This document shows, piece by piece, positions 25,707-35,373 of a DNA stretch of 64,000 bases. This stretch comes from Bryobacterales bacterium. GTDB lineage: Bacteria; Acidobacteriota; Terriglobia; Bryobacterales; Bryobacteraceae. The stretch is taken from positions 1-64,000 of the forward strand of contig JAIXKK010000043.1 in NCBI GenBank assembly GCA_026954325.1. The letters run 5' to 3'. The position numbers were made by a program, and so were the translations under genes. The notes beneath the pieces are model-generated. The model was not told the DNA's origin, did no database searches, and saw only the letters and a program-made list of their open reading frames with translations. Numbering within the stretch: the stretch's first letter is position 1; each line of letters starts with the position of its first letter.

Positions 25707-27239
25707 ATGCGGTTGTTTTCGCAACGTTCGCTTTTCACCGTGACTTTCGTAGGACTGGTATGCGGCTGCGGTGCCGCCAATGCGAAAGACATTTATATCG
25801 CCCAGAGCGCTGCTGGGTCCAACACCGGCACGAGTTGCGCCAATGCTTACGCCGTAAGCTTCTTCAACACCACCAGCAACTGGGGTAGTGGGTCTGGCCA
25901 GATCGGACCCGGCACTATAGTGCACCTTTGCGGCACGATTACCACCGGCCTCGTGGCGAGAGGCAGTGGTGTTAGTGGCAGTCCCGTCACAATATTCTTT
26001 GAAGCTGGCAGCAAACTCAGCCTTGGGTCCTGCGGCAGCACAGGCTGCCTGAATATCTCAACCAGAGGCTATATTATCGTAGATGGGGGCACTAACGGGG
26101 TAATTGAAGCGACGAACAGCGGGACCGGATTGGGGAACTCGGATTCTGTTGGGGTGTATGCACGCTCTGGAACCAATCATTCAGAAATACGCAACCTCAC
26201 CATCAATAACATGTATGTTCACACTGGCGTGTCGGACACGTCCGGAGGCAGATATACGGCGATATGGTTTGATGGTTCCAATAACTTGATCCACCACAAC
26301 ATCATTAAAGATACAATGTGTGGCATCTGCGGAGAACAGCCCAATTCTGACAATCACATTTACAACAATGTCATTCACAACATCAATTGGGGAATTTTTC
26401 TTTCGGGTGGAAACATCACGGACGGAGTTACACGGGATAAGATCTACGGAAACGAAGTCTATGATTTTACGAACTGGGACACAACCGCAGATGCCTATCA
26501 CCATGATGGGATTTTTGTTTCCGGGAATGACCTCTCCTCTATGGGTGTTTCTTACATAGATATATTCAACAATTATCTACATGGAACCATAAGTCAGTGC
26601 TGTACAACTGCCTACATTTACACTAATAATCACAACCATGTGCGAATTTTTAATAATCTTGTTGTCGCACCCAGTAACGGCTACGTCAATAACGGACTTA
26701 TAACGGTAGGTGCCCCCGGCTATCCAGACACCAATGATGCTGTCCTTAACAATACGGTCATAGGAGGAACCACGGTAGGTAGTGGTGGCGCCTGCTATTA
26801 TATAAAGAGTCAATCTCAGTTTGATTTCATCAACAATATTGCCTCCACTTGCACTTATCTTCTTTGGACTACTGCTGGCGACATAACCTATACTACCCTG
26901 AATAATAATGTTTACCAAGCCTCCCACCTGACAGGTGTTTGGCGTATAGGTAATACCTATTACAGCACTCTCACAGCATGGCGTGCTGCGTCAACGGGAG
27001 ATGCAGATTCCCTTGCAACTACAGCCGGTCTTGACTTAGACTTCACCTACAAACCCCTCTTAACCTCGGTGGCTGTTCACGCGGGTATGAATCTCACCTC
27101 TTCCAATATTACGGCTTTGAACTCCGACAAAGCTGGAATATTGCGCCCTGGAATCGGTGCATCCTGGGATGCGGGTGCCTATACGTTTGCTGCCCTCCCC
27201 TCATCACCAACGGGATTGCTGGTGACAGTTGTCCAGTGA
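25707..27239 (+). CDS. Secreted right-handed parallel beta-helix protein
   Basis: 510 residues from ATG 25707, preceded by GGAGAGGAG; an in-frame TTG at 25692 lies within that ribosome site. A signal peptide (LFTVTFVGLVCGCGAANA) is followed by a parallel beta-helix with many short NNxI/NNVI turns (about 110-390; NLTINNMYVHTG, NLIHHNIIKDT, NHIYNNVIHN). Such folds include polysaccharide lyases, epimerases and depolymerases; no catalytic triad is certain. The base composition drops clearly here compared with the genes before it, marking the start of a probably acquired block. Position beside the flippase and polymerase suggests a polymer-trimming or binding role. Confidence 0.75.
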   Translation: MRLFSQRSLFTVTFVGLVCGCGAANAKDIYIAQSAAGSNTGTSCANAYAVSFFNTTSNWGSGSGQIGPGTIVHLCGTITTGLVARGSGVSGSPVTIFFEAGSKLSLGSCGSTGCLNISTRGYIIVDGGTNGVIEATNSGTGLGNSDSVGVYARSGTNHSEIRNLTINNMYVHTGVSDTSGGRYTAIWFDGSNNLIHHNIIKDTMCGICGEQPNSDNHIYNNVIHNINWGIFLSGGNITDGVTRDKIYGNEVYDFTNWDTTADAYHHDGIFVSGNDLSSMGVSYIDIFNNYLHGTISQCCTTAYIYTNNHNHVRIFNNLVVAPSNGYVNNGLITVGAPGYPDTNDAVLNNTVIGGTTVGSGGACYYIKSQSQFDFINNIASTCTYLLWTTAGDITYTTLNNNVYQASHLTGVWRIGNTYYSTLTAWRAASTGDADSLATTAGLDLDFTYKPLLTSVAVHAGMNLTSSNITALNSDKAGILRPGIGASWDAGAYTFAALPSSPTGLLVTVVQ

Positions 27240-27365
27240 AAAGAAACACGCACACCTGACTAACCCAAGTCCACTGCTGCGCGACATTTAGAGCCAAACC
27301 GTACGAACACCATCGGCCAGATTGCTCTTTTTGCACCCCACTTCGCTGGAACAGACCGACTGAAC

Positions 27366-27386
27366 GGCGGTCGCTTCAAGACCGCC
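27366..27386. promoter_or_regulatory. Perfect hairpin GGCGGTC-N7-GACCGCC before the flippase gene
   Basis: A 7-bp perfect inverted repeat with no following T-run. Its left arm, GGCGGTCGCTT, differs from the ops-like element GGCGGTAGCTT by one base. No sigma-54 promoter is seen at the matching distance. It could be a decayed antitermination site or just a hairpin. Confidence 0.3.
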
Positions 27387-27459
27387 AAGATGGAACTAAC
27401 TCTGACAAACCACCGCCAGTGATTTCGGGTTTTCTCTCCCAAGTAGACATATTCTCAGA

Positions 27460-29097
27460 ATGCCAAGACAACTCTTGACTCCGATCCCAGCCCCAGAAAA
27501 GTCCTCCTCCGGCTTCGAACTCGCAGCTTCGATCGGCAGGAACACAGCCTTCGGTTTCGCTGCAAGCGCAGTGCAGGTTGCGACACGCCTGGTAATGCTG
27601 CCCGTTGTGATTCACCACATCGGTCTCGACGGTTACGGCATCTGGTCAATTGTAATGGCAACTGTGGGTTACATGCGTTTTGGAAGCGCTGGTCTCCGAT
27701 CTGCTTTCCAGAAGTATGTCGCACAAGCGCATGTAGATGGCGGCATTGACACGGCCAGCAAGCTTCTTAGCACAGGGGCCTTTACAATGTCACTTATCTC
27801 TTTACTGGCATTACTCCCCTTGGCGCTCTATTCCCGTACACTTGCGCAGCTAAGCGGAGTGCCGCCTCGCTTTCTCTCGGACACACAACATGCTATCACT
27901 CTCCTCGCGTTGATAATGATTCTTGCGAACTTCGGAGGTGTGTTCGAGGGAATCCTAATGGGTTCCCACCGACTCGACCTCACAAGACAATTCCATATCC
28001 TAGTAACCATAAGTGAGGCACTCGCAATTATCCTGCTCCTTCATTTAGGTTATGGCCTGTTTGCCATGGCTATTACAATGGCAGCATCCGAGGTGGCGTA
28101 TGTTGTTTGTTGTGCGCTGGCCGCTCGACGTATTGAACCCCGTATATCGGTGAGTGTCGTAAACGTGACACCTGCCGTCCTCAAGGAGCTCGCGAGATAT
28201 GCCCTTACGTATCAGTGTGTGAACATTCTAGAAGTGCTCTACGGCGTTCTGCTTCCCGTTACTATACTCAAGTATTTCGGCACCGACACTGCGGGAGTCT
28301 ACGCCGTAGCGTCGAGACTCGTCACAGTCGCTATGATGGGGGCAGACGCCTTGATCCTTCCTCTCCTTACAGGTGGCACCATGATGCTTGCGTCTGCCAC
28401 TTCTCAGAGGAAAAACACTTTTCTCAGGACGTGCTTCACACTATATGTGGCAATTACAGTGTTTCCTCTCGGTTTTGTTGCCGCTTTTGGAACCCCGATC
28501 ATCAAACTTTGGGCGGGGCGCGCGGATCCCCAGTTTGGAACCACAATCTATCTTCTTTCCTTCACAGGATTCTTTTCAGCGATCTCGCGATTGCAGCTTA
28601 TTTTTTATCGCGCGTCGGGGGCGGCGCTTCACGACAATATCCGCCAAGTCTTTCGGCTAAGCATCTTACTACTCTTGACAATCCTTGGCAGATCCTCCAC
28701 CTTTTCCGGTGTTCTTACCTTCTTAGCTGCGGCCGAAGTACTTGGGGTTGCGTATATGTTCTTCGCTATGGCGCGGACGTTCGTCTTCTTCCGTCCTCAC
28801 TCGCTGATGCCGGATACGCTGAAACTATTGCTTGCTGCGACTGCTGTGGTGTCAGTTGCTGCTGCGACGGCGTTCTTTCCTGTTCCATTGGGGGTCGGTG
28901 AGCGTACACTTGCTCTATTGAACGTTGCCGAAGGCCTAGGTGTGTTCCTAGTTACAAGTTGGCCGGCGTTGGTCGTGACCGGAGTACTATCCACCGACCA
29001 CATGAATATGCTGTCCGCCATGACGTTGGCGCGTGGAAACACCGCGATGGCCAGGCCCTGCTGGAACGGCCATGACACACCGGGGAAGTCCGTCTAA
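27460..29097 (+). CDS. Wzx-type polysaccharide flippase (MOP superfamily)
   Basis: 545 residues with about 12-14 predicted membrane helices spread over the whole length. The opening ASIGRNTAFGFAASAVQVATRLVM and GLDGYGIWSIVMA segments are typical of the polysaccharide transport family, which flips lipid-linked repeat units across the inner membrane. It is longer than E. coli Wzx (about 420), with a variable C-terminus. Codon use is less GC-rich than in the EPS export genes, as usual for repeat-unit-specific genes. The polymerase gene follows after 200 bases. Confidence 0.85.
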   Translation: MPRQLLTPIPAPEKSSSGFELAASIGRNTAFGFAASAVQVATRLVMLPVVIHHIGLDGYGIWSIVMATVGYMRFGSAGLRSAFQKYVAQAHVDGGIDTASKLLSTGAFTMSLISLLALLPLALYSRTLAQLSGVPPRFLSDTQHAITLLALIMILANFGGVFEGILMGSHRLDLTRQFHILVTISEALAIILLLHLGYGLFAMAITMAASEVAYVVCCALAARRIEPRISVSVVNVTPAVLKELARYALTYQCVNILEVLYGVLLPVTILKYFGTDTAGVYAVASRLVTVAMMGADALILPLLTGGTMMLASATSQRKNTFLRTCFTLYVAITVFPLGFVAAFGTPIIKLWAGRADPQFGTTIYLLSFTGFFSAISRLQLIFYRASGAALHDNIRQVFRLSILLLLTILGRSSTFSGVLTFLAAAEVLGVAYMFFAMARTFVFFRPHSLMPDTLKLLLAATAVVSVAAATAFFPVPLGVGERTLALLNVAEGLGVFLVTSWPALVVTGVLSTDHMNMLSAMTLARGNTAMARPCWNGHDTPGKSV

Positions 29098-29298
29098 AAG
29101 GGCCTTTGTTCTTCTCTCCTTTACCGTAATTCACCTCACACGGCGGCCATCACGCCGATTGCCGACCAACGGAAGGTGCAACGGTGCCTCCCTTCACAAC
29201 GCTGACATTGAAGTTGGAGTAACGACAGTGTGCCCGGTCTTCATGCTGGTGTGATGAGGTGGGTAACGTTGCGGCCGCTTTCTACTCCCCACTGAATC

Positions 29299-30717
29299 AT
29301 GGAAACTTCCAATCTAGCCGGCCCTGCCATTGGTCTTGGCCACCATGTCATTTTCGGCGCAGAAGGTCAGACCGATCTAAATCCTCTCGTCGCTTCAGCC
29401 CTAGTAGCGGCGATTCTTCTCATATTGTTACTCCCACGCACATATGTAGTTGTTCCCTTCCTGTTTCTCGCACTATTGTTGCCCCTAGGCCAAAAGCTGA
29501 TGCTGGGTCCCCTGAACGTGCATTGTTTCCGCATCTTACTACTCGCCGGGTGGCTACGGCTAGTCTGGCAAAGATACATGCGCGAAGGGTCGTTGTCGAT
29601 GATGCGTGTCAACCCTGTGGACAAAGCAGTCGTGTGCTACGCGTTATCACACTTCGTGTGCTACGTGCTTCTATGGCAATCTCTCGGTGCATTCATAGGG
29701 GACCTTGGCCTTGTGTATAACGTCCTTGGCTGCTATTTTCTCTTTCGCTTTTTCATACGAACTCCAGTAGATGTCGACCGAATGATTCGGACGCTAGCGG
29801 TGGTTTCTGCGATAATAGCGGCCTTCATGTGTTGCGAGCAAGTCACAGGGCGAAATCTTTTCGCGGTTCTTGGAGGAGTGCCAGAATTCACACCCGTAAG
29901 GGCGGGGTACGTGCGTTCCCAAGGTCCTTTTGAAGTGTATCTGACCGCCGGAGCTTTCGGCGCTACGCTACTTCCCTTGTTCCTATCTATGTGGCACAAG
30001 AGCGCTTCTCGACTATTCTCGGCTCTGGGTCTCATTGGTGCCCTTACAATCGCAATCACATCTAAAACCAGTACAGCTATTTCGGCAGTTCTTGCCGCTA
30101 TCGTCGGTATACTAATGTGGCCATGCCGCCGCAGAATGCGTCTCGTTCGTGGGCTTATCCTGACAGCGCTTGTCACGATACACCTATGTATGAAAGCGCC
30201 GGTTTGGGCGTTGCTTGCACGGGTGGATATCGTCGGCGGTTCGACGGGTTGGCACCGGTTCAAAATTGTCGATAACCTTGTACGCTACTTCTGGGACTGG
30301 TGGCTTATAGGTTCGAATAACTACTGGACTTGGGATGGCGGCGACGACATGTGGGACTTAGCAAATCAATATGTGGCAATTGGAGCTAGTGCTGGACTGT
30401 TTCCTCTCCTTTCTTTTCTCGCGGCCATCGTGTTTTGTTTCAAATACCTTGGCGCCGCAAGGAACCTTGCGGCTGCGGACCAATTGCGCGAATGGAAATT
30501 GTGGCTCCTCGGGACAACTCTGTTTTCAAACCTTGTAGTCTTTTTTGGCATCTCGTATTTTGACCAGTCGCAGATCTATTGGTACGCTCTCCTGGCTATT
30601 ATCGTTGCCTCGGCTACTTCGGACCTGCAAACTCCGTCACGGCTTCCCTTTCATGTTGCTATTGAATCCTCCACCCCACTTGAAGAAAGCGGGGAGCGTT
30701 GTATGTATTCGACTTGA
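29299..30717 (+). CDS. O-antigen polymerase/ligase-like membrane protein (Wzy candidate)
   Basis: 472 residues, with about 10-12 hydrophobic helices (first at LVAAILLILLLPRTYVVVPFL) and a large outside loop near residues 300-360 that carries WWLIGSNNYWTWDGGDDMWD. This layout is that of O-antigen ligase/polymerase proteins that join repeat units in the periplasm. Sequence identity within the family is always low, so Wzy is called from topology and place (between flippase and glycosyltransferases). The sole polymerase candidate in the window. Confidence 0.75.
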   Translation: METSNLAGPAIGLGHHVIFGAEGQTDLNPLVASALVAAILLILLLPRTYVVVPFLFLALLLPLGQKLMLGPLNVHCFRILLLAGWLRLVWQRYMREGSLSMMRVNPVDKAVVCYALSHFVCYVLLWQSLGAFIGDLGLVYNVLGCYFLFRFFIRTPVDVDRMIRTLAVVSAIIAAFMCCEQVTGRNLFAVLGGVPEFTPVRAGYVRSQGPFEVYLTAGAFGATLLPLFLSMWHKSASRLFSALGLIGALTIAITSKTSTAISAVLAAIVGILMWPCRRRMRLVRGLILTALVTIHLCMKAPVWALLARVDIVGGSTGWHRFKIVDNLVRYFWDWWLIGSNNYWTWDGGDDMWDLANQYVAIGASAGLFPLLSFLAAIVFCFKYLGAARNLAAADQLREWKLWLLGTTLFSNLVVFFGISYFDQSQIYWYALLAIIVASATSDLQTPSRLPFHVAIESSTPLEESGERCMYST

Positions 30718-30899
30718 GGTGCCCTTCCAACGTACCTCTAGCAATCGGCCAACGTGGCGGAGCCGATCAGTCTGTTCAGCCTTCACAGTCCCTCAGTTTC
30801 TGTGGATGCACTGGAGCGGGTGACCATGCACTCTTTGATACGTGAACACCCGTCGTTGCGCAGAACAGGCCGCGAGTAAGAACCTTCTCACAGCATTCC

Positions 30900-32156
30900 A
30901 TGGAAACTACTAAGACGTCCATATCGCCAATAAACTCCGCGCCAATAAACTCCGCAAAGAATTGGGAACCAGAACTTCGCGTCGCTCGCTCTGTATCCGA
31001 GGTTGAAGCACTACGTGTTCCTTGGAGCACCTGGAAAGGTCACCGCGACTCTGACATCGACTTTTACCTGGCCGTTCTGCGGTCGTATCCTGAGGTTCTG
31101 CGTCCCCATGTGATCGTTCTTTCTCGGCAGGGCAAGCCGGATGCAATACTTATAGGTCGCCTAGAACGCAAGAGATTAGCACTGAGTATTGGCTATCTCT
31201 CTGTCTTCCGCCCTTGGTGCCGCTGCCTCACCTTTGTGTACGGGGCGCTTCGTGGTAACGAGTCACCGGAGAACATAAGACTTCTGCTTATGGAAGTACT
31301 CACTAATGTGAATCAGAGGGAGGCTGACATGGCACATATCGAGTTCGTACCCATGGATTCGACTCTATCTCACTTAGCGCTGACCTTGCCAAGTATATTC
31401 GCTCGAGATGCTGTGTCAGCCCCGCAGCGGCATGATGTCATGGATGTGCCCGGTAGTATTGAAGACGTATATCGGCGGATGTCGGCCACCCGGAGAAAGC
31501 ACATACGAAGGAGTGTAAGACAGCTTCAATCTCACCCCGCAGGAGAGGCAAGCATCCTGTGTTACCGAGAGTTGGCCGATCTTCCTCGCATGTTCCACGA
31601 CTGCGAACAGGTCGCTAGGAAGACTTATCAGCGTGGTCTTCGCGTAGGATTTGCAGATAATCCGCAAACGCGTGCACGATTAGAGAATGCAGCAGCGCAA
31701 GGATGGCTTCGCGCTTATATACTATATCTCGGTGACAGGCCGTGCGCATTCTGGATCGGCATGCTTTATCACACTGTCTTCGTAAGTGAGTATATGGGTT
31801 ATGATCCGGAATACCGGCAGTCGTCCCCAGGAATGGTCTTAATTATGCGCGTCCTTGAACGCTTCTGCACACGCGCGCAAGGTGATATCGTGGCTGAGGT
31901 AGACTTCGGTCTCGGCCACGCTGAGTACAAAGAGTGTCTTTGCACTAAGTACTGGGACGAATCTTCAGTTTGTATCTTCAGTTGCACTGGCAATGGCTTC
32001 ATGCTAAAGTGCATGCGGATAACAACAAAGATCCTTGATGCATGCGCAAGAAGAGTGCTTGCGTCATTCAACATTCTTCCCCGCATTAAAAGGGCTTGGC
32101 GAGATCATCTGGCAAACAATGCGAATCCGCACGTATCCCGCTCCTCGAAGGGCTGA
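30900..32156 (+). CDS. FemAB/BioF2-like GNAT acyltransferase
   Basis: 418 residues. The core (about 160-350) matches the BioF2/CelD-like acetyltransferase domain: MSATRRKHIRRSVRQL (the typical KxRxxIR motif), then GDRPCAFWIGMLY and YMGYDPEYRQSSPGMVL, ending in VDFGLGHAEYKECL. These proteins transfer acyl or aminoacyl groups, and related ones are common in EPS loci. The substrate is probably the EPS repeat unit or its lipid carrier. Two more members lie at 47475 and 49458, but this copy is distant from them and has the low-GC style of its block. Confidence 0.8.
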   Translation: METTKTSISPINSAPINSAKNWEPELRVARSVSEVEALRVPWSTWKGHRDSDIDFYLAVLRSYPEVLRPHVIVLSRQGKPDAILIGRLERKRLALSIGYLSVFRPWCRCLTFVYGALRGNESPENIRLLLMEVLTNVNQREADMAHIEFVPMDSTLSHLALTLPSIFARDAVSAPQRHDVMDVPGSIEDVYRRMSATRRKHIRRSVRQLQSHPAGEASILCYRELADLPRMFHDCEQVARKTYQRGLRVGFADNPQTRARLENAAAQGWLRAYILYLGDRPCAFWIGMLYHTVFVSEYMGYDPEYRQSSPGMVLIMRVLERFCTRAQGDIVAEVDFGLGHAEYKECLCTKYWDESSVCIFSCTGNGFMLKCMRITTKILDACARRVLASFNILPRIKRAWRDHLANNANPHVSRSSKG

Positions 32157-32211
32157 GAGATGCACAGAATAATGTTCTAATGTTCTACTGTTGCATGGAG
32201 GAAGAGTCTCG

Positions 32212-33198
32212 ATGACATTATCGATTGTGATTATTTGTTGGAACGATTGGCACTTTCTTAAGGATTGCTTGGCGTCTATTATTACTGGCTCACAAGGTTT
32301 TGAATATGAGGTTATCGTCTCCGACAATGGGTCAAGTGACGGTTCGGTGGAGCGTATTCGCGCAGCTTTTCCTACTGTCCGAGTTGTGGAAAACGGGTCG
32401 AACCTTGGTTTTGCCAGGGGTAACAACGCTGGCATCCTTGAGGCTAGAGGGGAATACATCCTAATACTTAATCCGGACACAATCGTCCATGCGGGCTCAC
32501 TTTCCAAGTGGCTCACATTCGCCGATACGCATCCTGAGGCTGGTGCTTTTGGCTGCAGGGTGCAGAATCCAGACGGAAGCTATCAGGAGTCAGCACGCCC
32601 CTTTCCAACCGTACGCCGCTCCCTCCTAGCGGCCCTGTACTTGCGGCCTCTCGGGCATTTTGGCGGGGCATTCCAGTCCGATCAGTATCATGCATGGAAG
32701 GGGAATACGGAGCGGGAGATCGACTGGCAATCCGGATGCTGCGTGATGTTCCGCGGTGAGCTACTGAAGCAATTGGGCGGCTTTGACGAGCAGTTTTTCT
32801 ATCACTATGAGGAGGTGGATCTCTGCCACCGTGTTTGGGAGGCGGGCTACTCTATCCGCTACACGCCTGACGCGAGCATTACCCATTTGGGAGGCCAATC
32901 GGTGGGTAGATTTCCCCTTCGCTTTGCACTCGAGACGAGCCGCAACAGGTATCGCTATTTCTATAAGCATTTTGGAATCAAAGGCGTCAAGCGCTGTCGG
33001 CGGGTCTTACTTACACACCTTCGCATCCGCCGGATGGGATATCAGTTGAGGTATTGGTGCCGACCAACCCAGGCGGTGAAGAGTCGCCTTGAAGTGTACC
33101 GTGTTGCTTTGGAGTGGAACGCCCTGCTTGATCCCCTCGCCTTTGTGGAACAGGGCGTGGAACCAGCTATTGATCTGACTACCTCTCCCCAATCTTGA
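32212..33198 (+). CDS. Family 2 glycosyltransferase (rhamnosyltransferase-like)
   Basis: 328 residues from ATG 32212, nine bases after GGAGGA (an in-frame TTG at 32191 is less likely). The GT-A fold is clear: SIVIICWNDWHFLKDCLAS, SDNGSSDGSVERI, the DXD-like LNPDT (about 88-92), then FGCRVQNPDGSYQESARP, and the acceptor-site EQFFYHYEEVDLCHRVW. This is the WcaE/rhamnosyltransferase subgroup, acting in the cytoplasm on the lipid-linked repeat unit. Donor sugar is not deducible. Confidence 0.88.
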   Translation: MTLSIVIICWNDWHFLKDCLASIITGSQGFEYEVIVSDNGSSDGSVERIRAAFPTVRVVENGSNLGFARGNNAGILEARGEYILILNPDTIVHAGSLSKWLTFADTHPEAGAFGCRVQNPDGSYQESARPFPTVRRSLLAALYLRPLGHFGGAFQSDQYHAWKGNTEREIDWQSGCCVMFRGELLKQLGGFDEQFFYHYEEVDLCHRVWEAGYSIRYTPDASITHLGGQSVGRFPLRFALETSRNRYRYFYKHFGIKGVKRCRRVLLTHLRIRRMGYQLRYWCRPTQAVKSRLEVYRVALEWNALLDPLAFVEQGVEPAIDLTTSPQS

Positions 33199-33237
33199 TC
33201 TGACTGTGGGGATTACGCTCGCCGAAAGGAGTATTCA

Positions 33238-34251
33238 ATGCCCGTCGTATCGTTAGTTACTGGTGGTGCCGGCTTCATGGGCTCCCACCTCGCTGATCAT
33301 TTGATCGCGGATGGCCACTCGGTCGTCGTGCTGGATGACCTGAGCGGTGGTTTTCGCGAGAACGTCCCGAACCAAGCCACGTTCGTCCACGGATCGGTAA
33401 CCGACCATGCTTTGGTCAACCGGCTGTTTGACCAGTATGCCTTCGATTATGTGTACCACTTAGCAGCGTATGCGGCCGAAGGCTTGAGCCATTTTATCAG
33501 GCGCTTCAACTATACCAACAATCTGATTGGCTCTGTTAATTTAATCAACGCGTCTGTGCATCACAACGTACGATGCTTCGTTTTCACTTCATCAATCGCT
33601 GTATATGGTGCGGGACAGAGTCCCATGACCGAACAAATGATCCCTGTGCCGGAGGACCCTTACGGTATCGCGAAGTTTGCTGTCGAACAGGACCTGCGGG
33701 TGAGCCACGAGATGTTCGGCCTAGATTATGTTATCTTCCGGCCACACAATGTATACGGCGAGCGGCAAAATATCGGTGACCGCTATCGCAATGTGGTTGG
33801 AATCTTCATGAATCAGTTGCTCCGCGGCGAGCCGATGACTATCTTTGGCGATGGGACCCAGCAGCGCGCATTTACCCACATCGACGATGTGGCGCCGATC
33901 ATTGCCAGATCAGTCGAGTACGCAGCTGCGCGGAACCAGGTGTTCAATGTCGGTGCGGATGTACCCTATACCGTCAGTGACTTGGCGCAGATTGTGGCGA
34001 ACGCCATGGGCTATGGGTGCGACGTTCGTCATTTGGGACCGCGGAACGAGGTGAAAATCGCGTTTTCCGACCATTCCAAGGCCGAATCGATCTTTGGCAG
34101 ACATGAGAGGGTTTCTCTGCAAGACGGTGTTGCCAGAATGGCGGAATGGGTTCGTAGTCATGGCGCTAGGGAGAGCAGCGTCTTCAATGGTATCGAGATC
34201 GTGAGGAACCTCCCAGCAAGTTGGGCGCAACTCGCACAGGTGGACGTCTAA
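33238..34251 (+). CDS. NAD-dependent nucleotide-sugar epimerase/dehydratase
   Basis: 337 residues of the extended SDR family. The Rossmann site TGGAGFMGSH (about 8-17), the catalytic Ser/Thr in FVFTSSIAVYG (about 117-127), and the YxxxK pair in DPYGIAKF (about 140-147) are intact. Substrate-region motifs FRPHNVYGERQ and RAFTHIDDV resemble UDP-glucose 4-epimerases. It probably supplies a UDP-hexose for the transferases either side. A strong AAAGGAG precedes the ATG. Confidence 0.87.
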   Translation: MPVVSLVTGGAGFMGSHLADHLIADGHSVVVLDDLSGGFRENVPNQATFVHGSVTDHALVNRLFDQYAFDYVYHLAAYAAEGLSHFIRRFNYTNNLIGSVNLINASVHHNVRCFVFTSSIAVYGAGQSPMTEQMIPVPEDPYGIAKFAVEQDLRVSHEMFGLDYVIFRPHNVYGERQNIGDRYRNVVGIFMNQLLRGEPMTIFGDGTQQRAFTHIDDVAPIIARSVEYAAARNQVFNVGADVPYTVSDLAQIVANAMGYGCDVRHLGPRNEVKIAFSDHSKAESIFGRHERVSLQDGVARMAEWVRSHGARESSVFNGIEIVRNLPASWAQLAQVDV

Positions 34252-34367
34252 ACGGACCATAAGCGCGGTCCTCAGCAAGGGATATATTCGATGATGCGGT
34301 GACTGCCTGCTGAGGCAGTGTTCTTCCCTCTGTCCGAGCACCCGCGTCGTCGGACCGTTTGAAGGCC

Positions 34368-35249
34368 ATGCAAATGAACTGCACTCCAACACGCTACGTT
34401 GTCATCACCCCGGTAAGAGACGAAGAGAAGCATTTGCAGTCCACCATTGAAAGCATGCTTCGCCAGACGGTCCGGCCGTGCGAATGGATTATCGTGAACG
34501 ATGGATCTACTGACGGTACCGCAACCGTCATTGACCGGTACGTCAGTCGCCATCCGTGGATTCATGCCGTTCACCGCGCCGACCGGGGCTTTCGCAAGTC
34601 GGGTGGTGGTGTTGTCGATGCCTTCAACGACGGTTTGCAATCGCTCAGCACTCTTGACTGGGAGTTCCTTGTTAAGCTCGATGGCGATTTGGCCTTCCAA
34701 CCGGACTATTTTGAACGGTGCTTCGAGATGTTTGCCCGAGATTCCCACCTCGGTGTGGGGGGCGGGGCGATCTGTTACGAAGACAACGGAGTGAAACGCT
34801 TTGAGGAAGGCCCTATGTTCCATGTCCGCGGAGCAACGAAGATTTATCGTCGTGAATGCTGGCAGGCTATTGGCGGCTTCTGGCCGGCACCGGGTTGGGA
34901 CTCGATTGACGAGCTTAAGGCCAACATGTGCGGCTGGAACACCCGTACCTTCCATCAGCTACATCTCATACACCACCGGGTGACAGGAGCGGCCGACGGA
35001 TGGTGGCGCGACCTAGTCAAACATGGACGTGCCAATTATATTACTGGATATCACCCATTATTCGTGTTGGCGAAATGCATGGCACGCCTTCGGAGGAGGC
35101 CGCCCATACTTGGCTCCATCGCTTTGCTTTATGGCTTTGTTACTGGTTATGGGCTGCGTCTTCCGCGGGTGAATGATCCACACTTGATTCGCTATGTGAG
35201 GCGCCAACAACTCAATCGCCTCTGCGGGAGAGCGACTATATGGCACTGA
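34368..35249 (+). CDS. Family 2 glycosyltransferase
   Basis: 293 residues from ATG 34368 (34374 is an equal choice; no ribosome site decides). The GT-A motifs are VVITPVRDEEKHLQSTIESM, IIVNDGSTDGT (about 37-47) and the DXD site LVKLDGDLAF (about 102-111). The C-terminal half holds TRTFHQLHLIHHR and ends with a hydrophobic segment (LGSIALLYGFVTGYGL). It acts on the repeat unit at the inner membrane. Donor and acceptor unknown. Confidence 0.85.
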   Translation: MQMNCTPTRYVVITPVRDEEKHLQSTIESMLRQTVRPCEWIIVNDGSTDGTATVIDRYVSRHPWIHAVHRADRGFRKSGGGVVDAFNDGLQSLSTLDWEFLVKLDGDLAFQPDYFERCFEMFARDSHLGVGGGAICYEDNGVKRFEEGPMFHVRGATKIYRRECWQAIGGFWPAPGWDSIDELKANMCGWNTRTFHQLHLIHHRVTGAADGWWRDLVKHGRANYITGYHPLFVLAKCMARLRRRPPILGSIALLYGFVTGYGLRLPRVNDPHLIRYVRRQQLNRLCGRATIWH

Positions 35250-35373
35250 TGGCGGTCTTCCTCTCCCGCCCTTGCTCTCTCGAGGGCGGAGTCAGGCTCA
35301 ACGACGCGCTACGCCCGATCTACCGAATACTACGAATACAGGTGGCTACTGTCACTTTACAGGATTACTCCAC

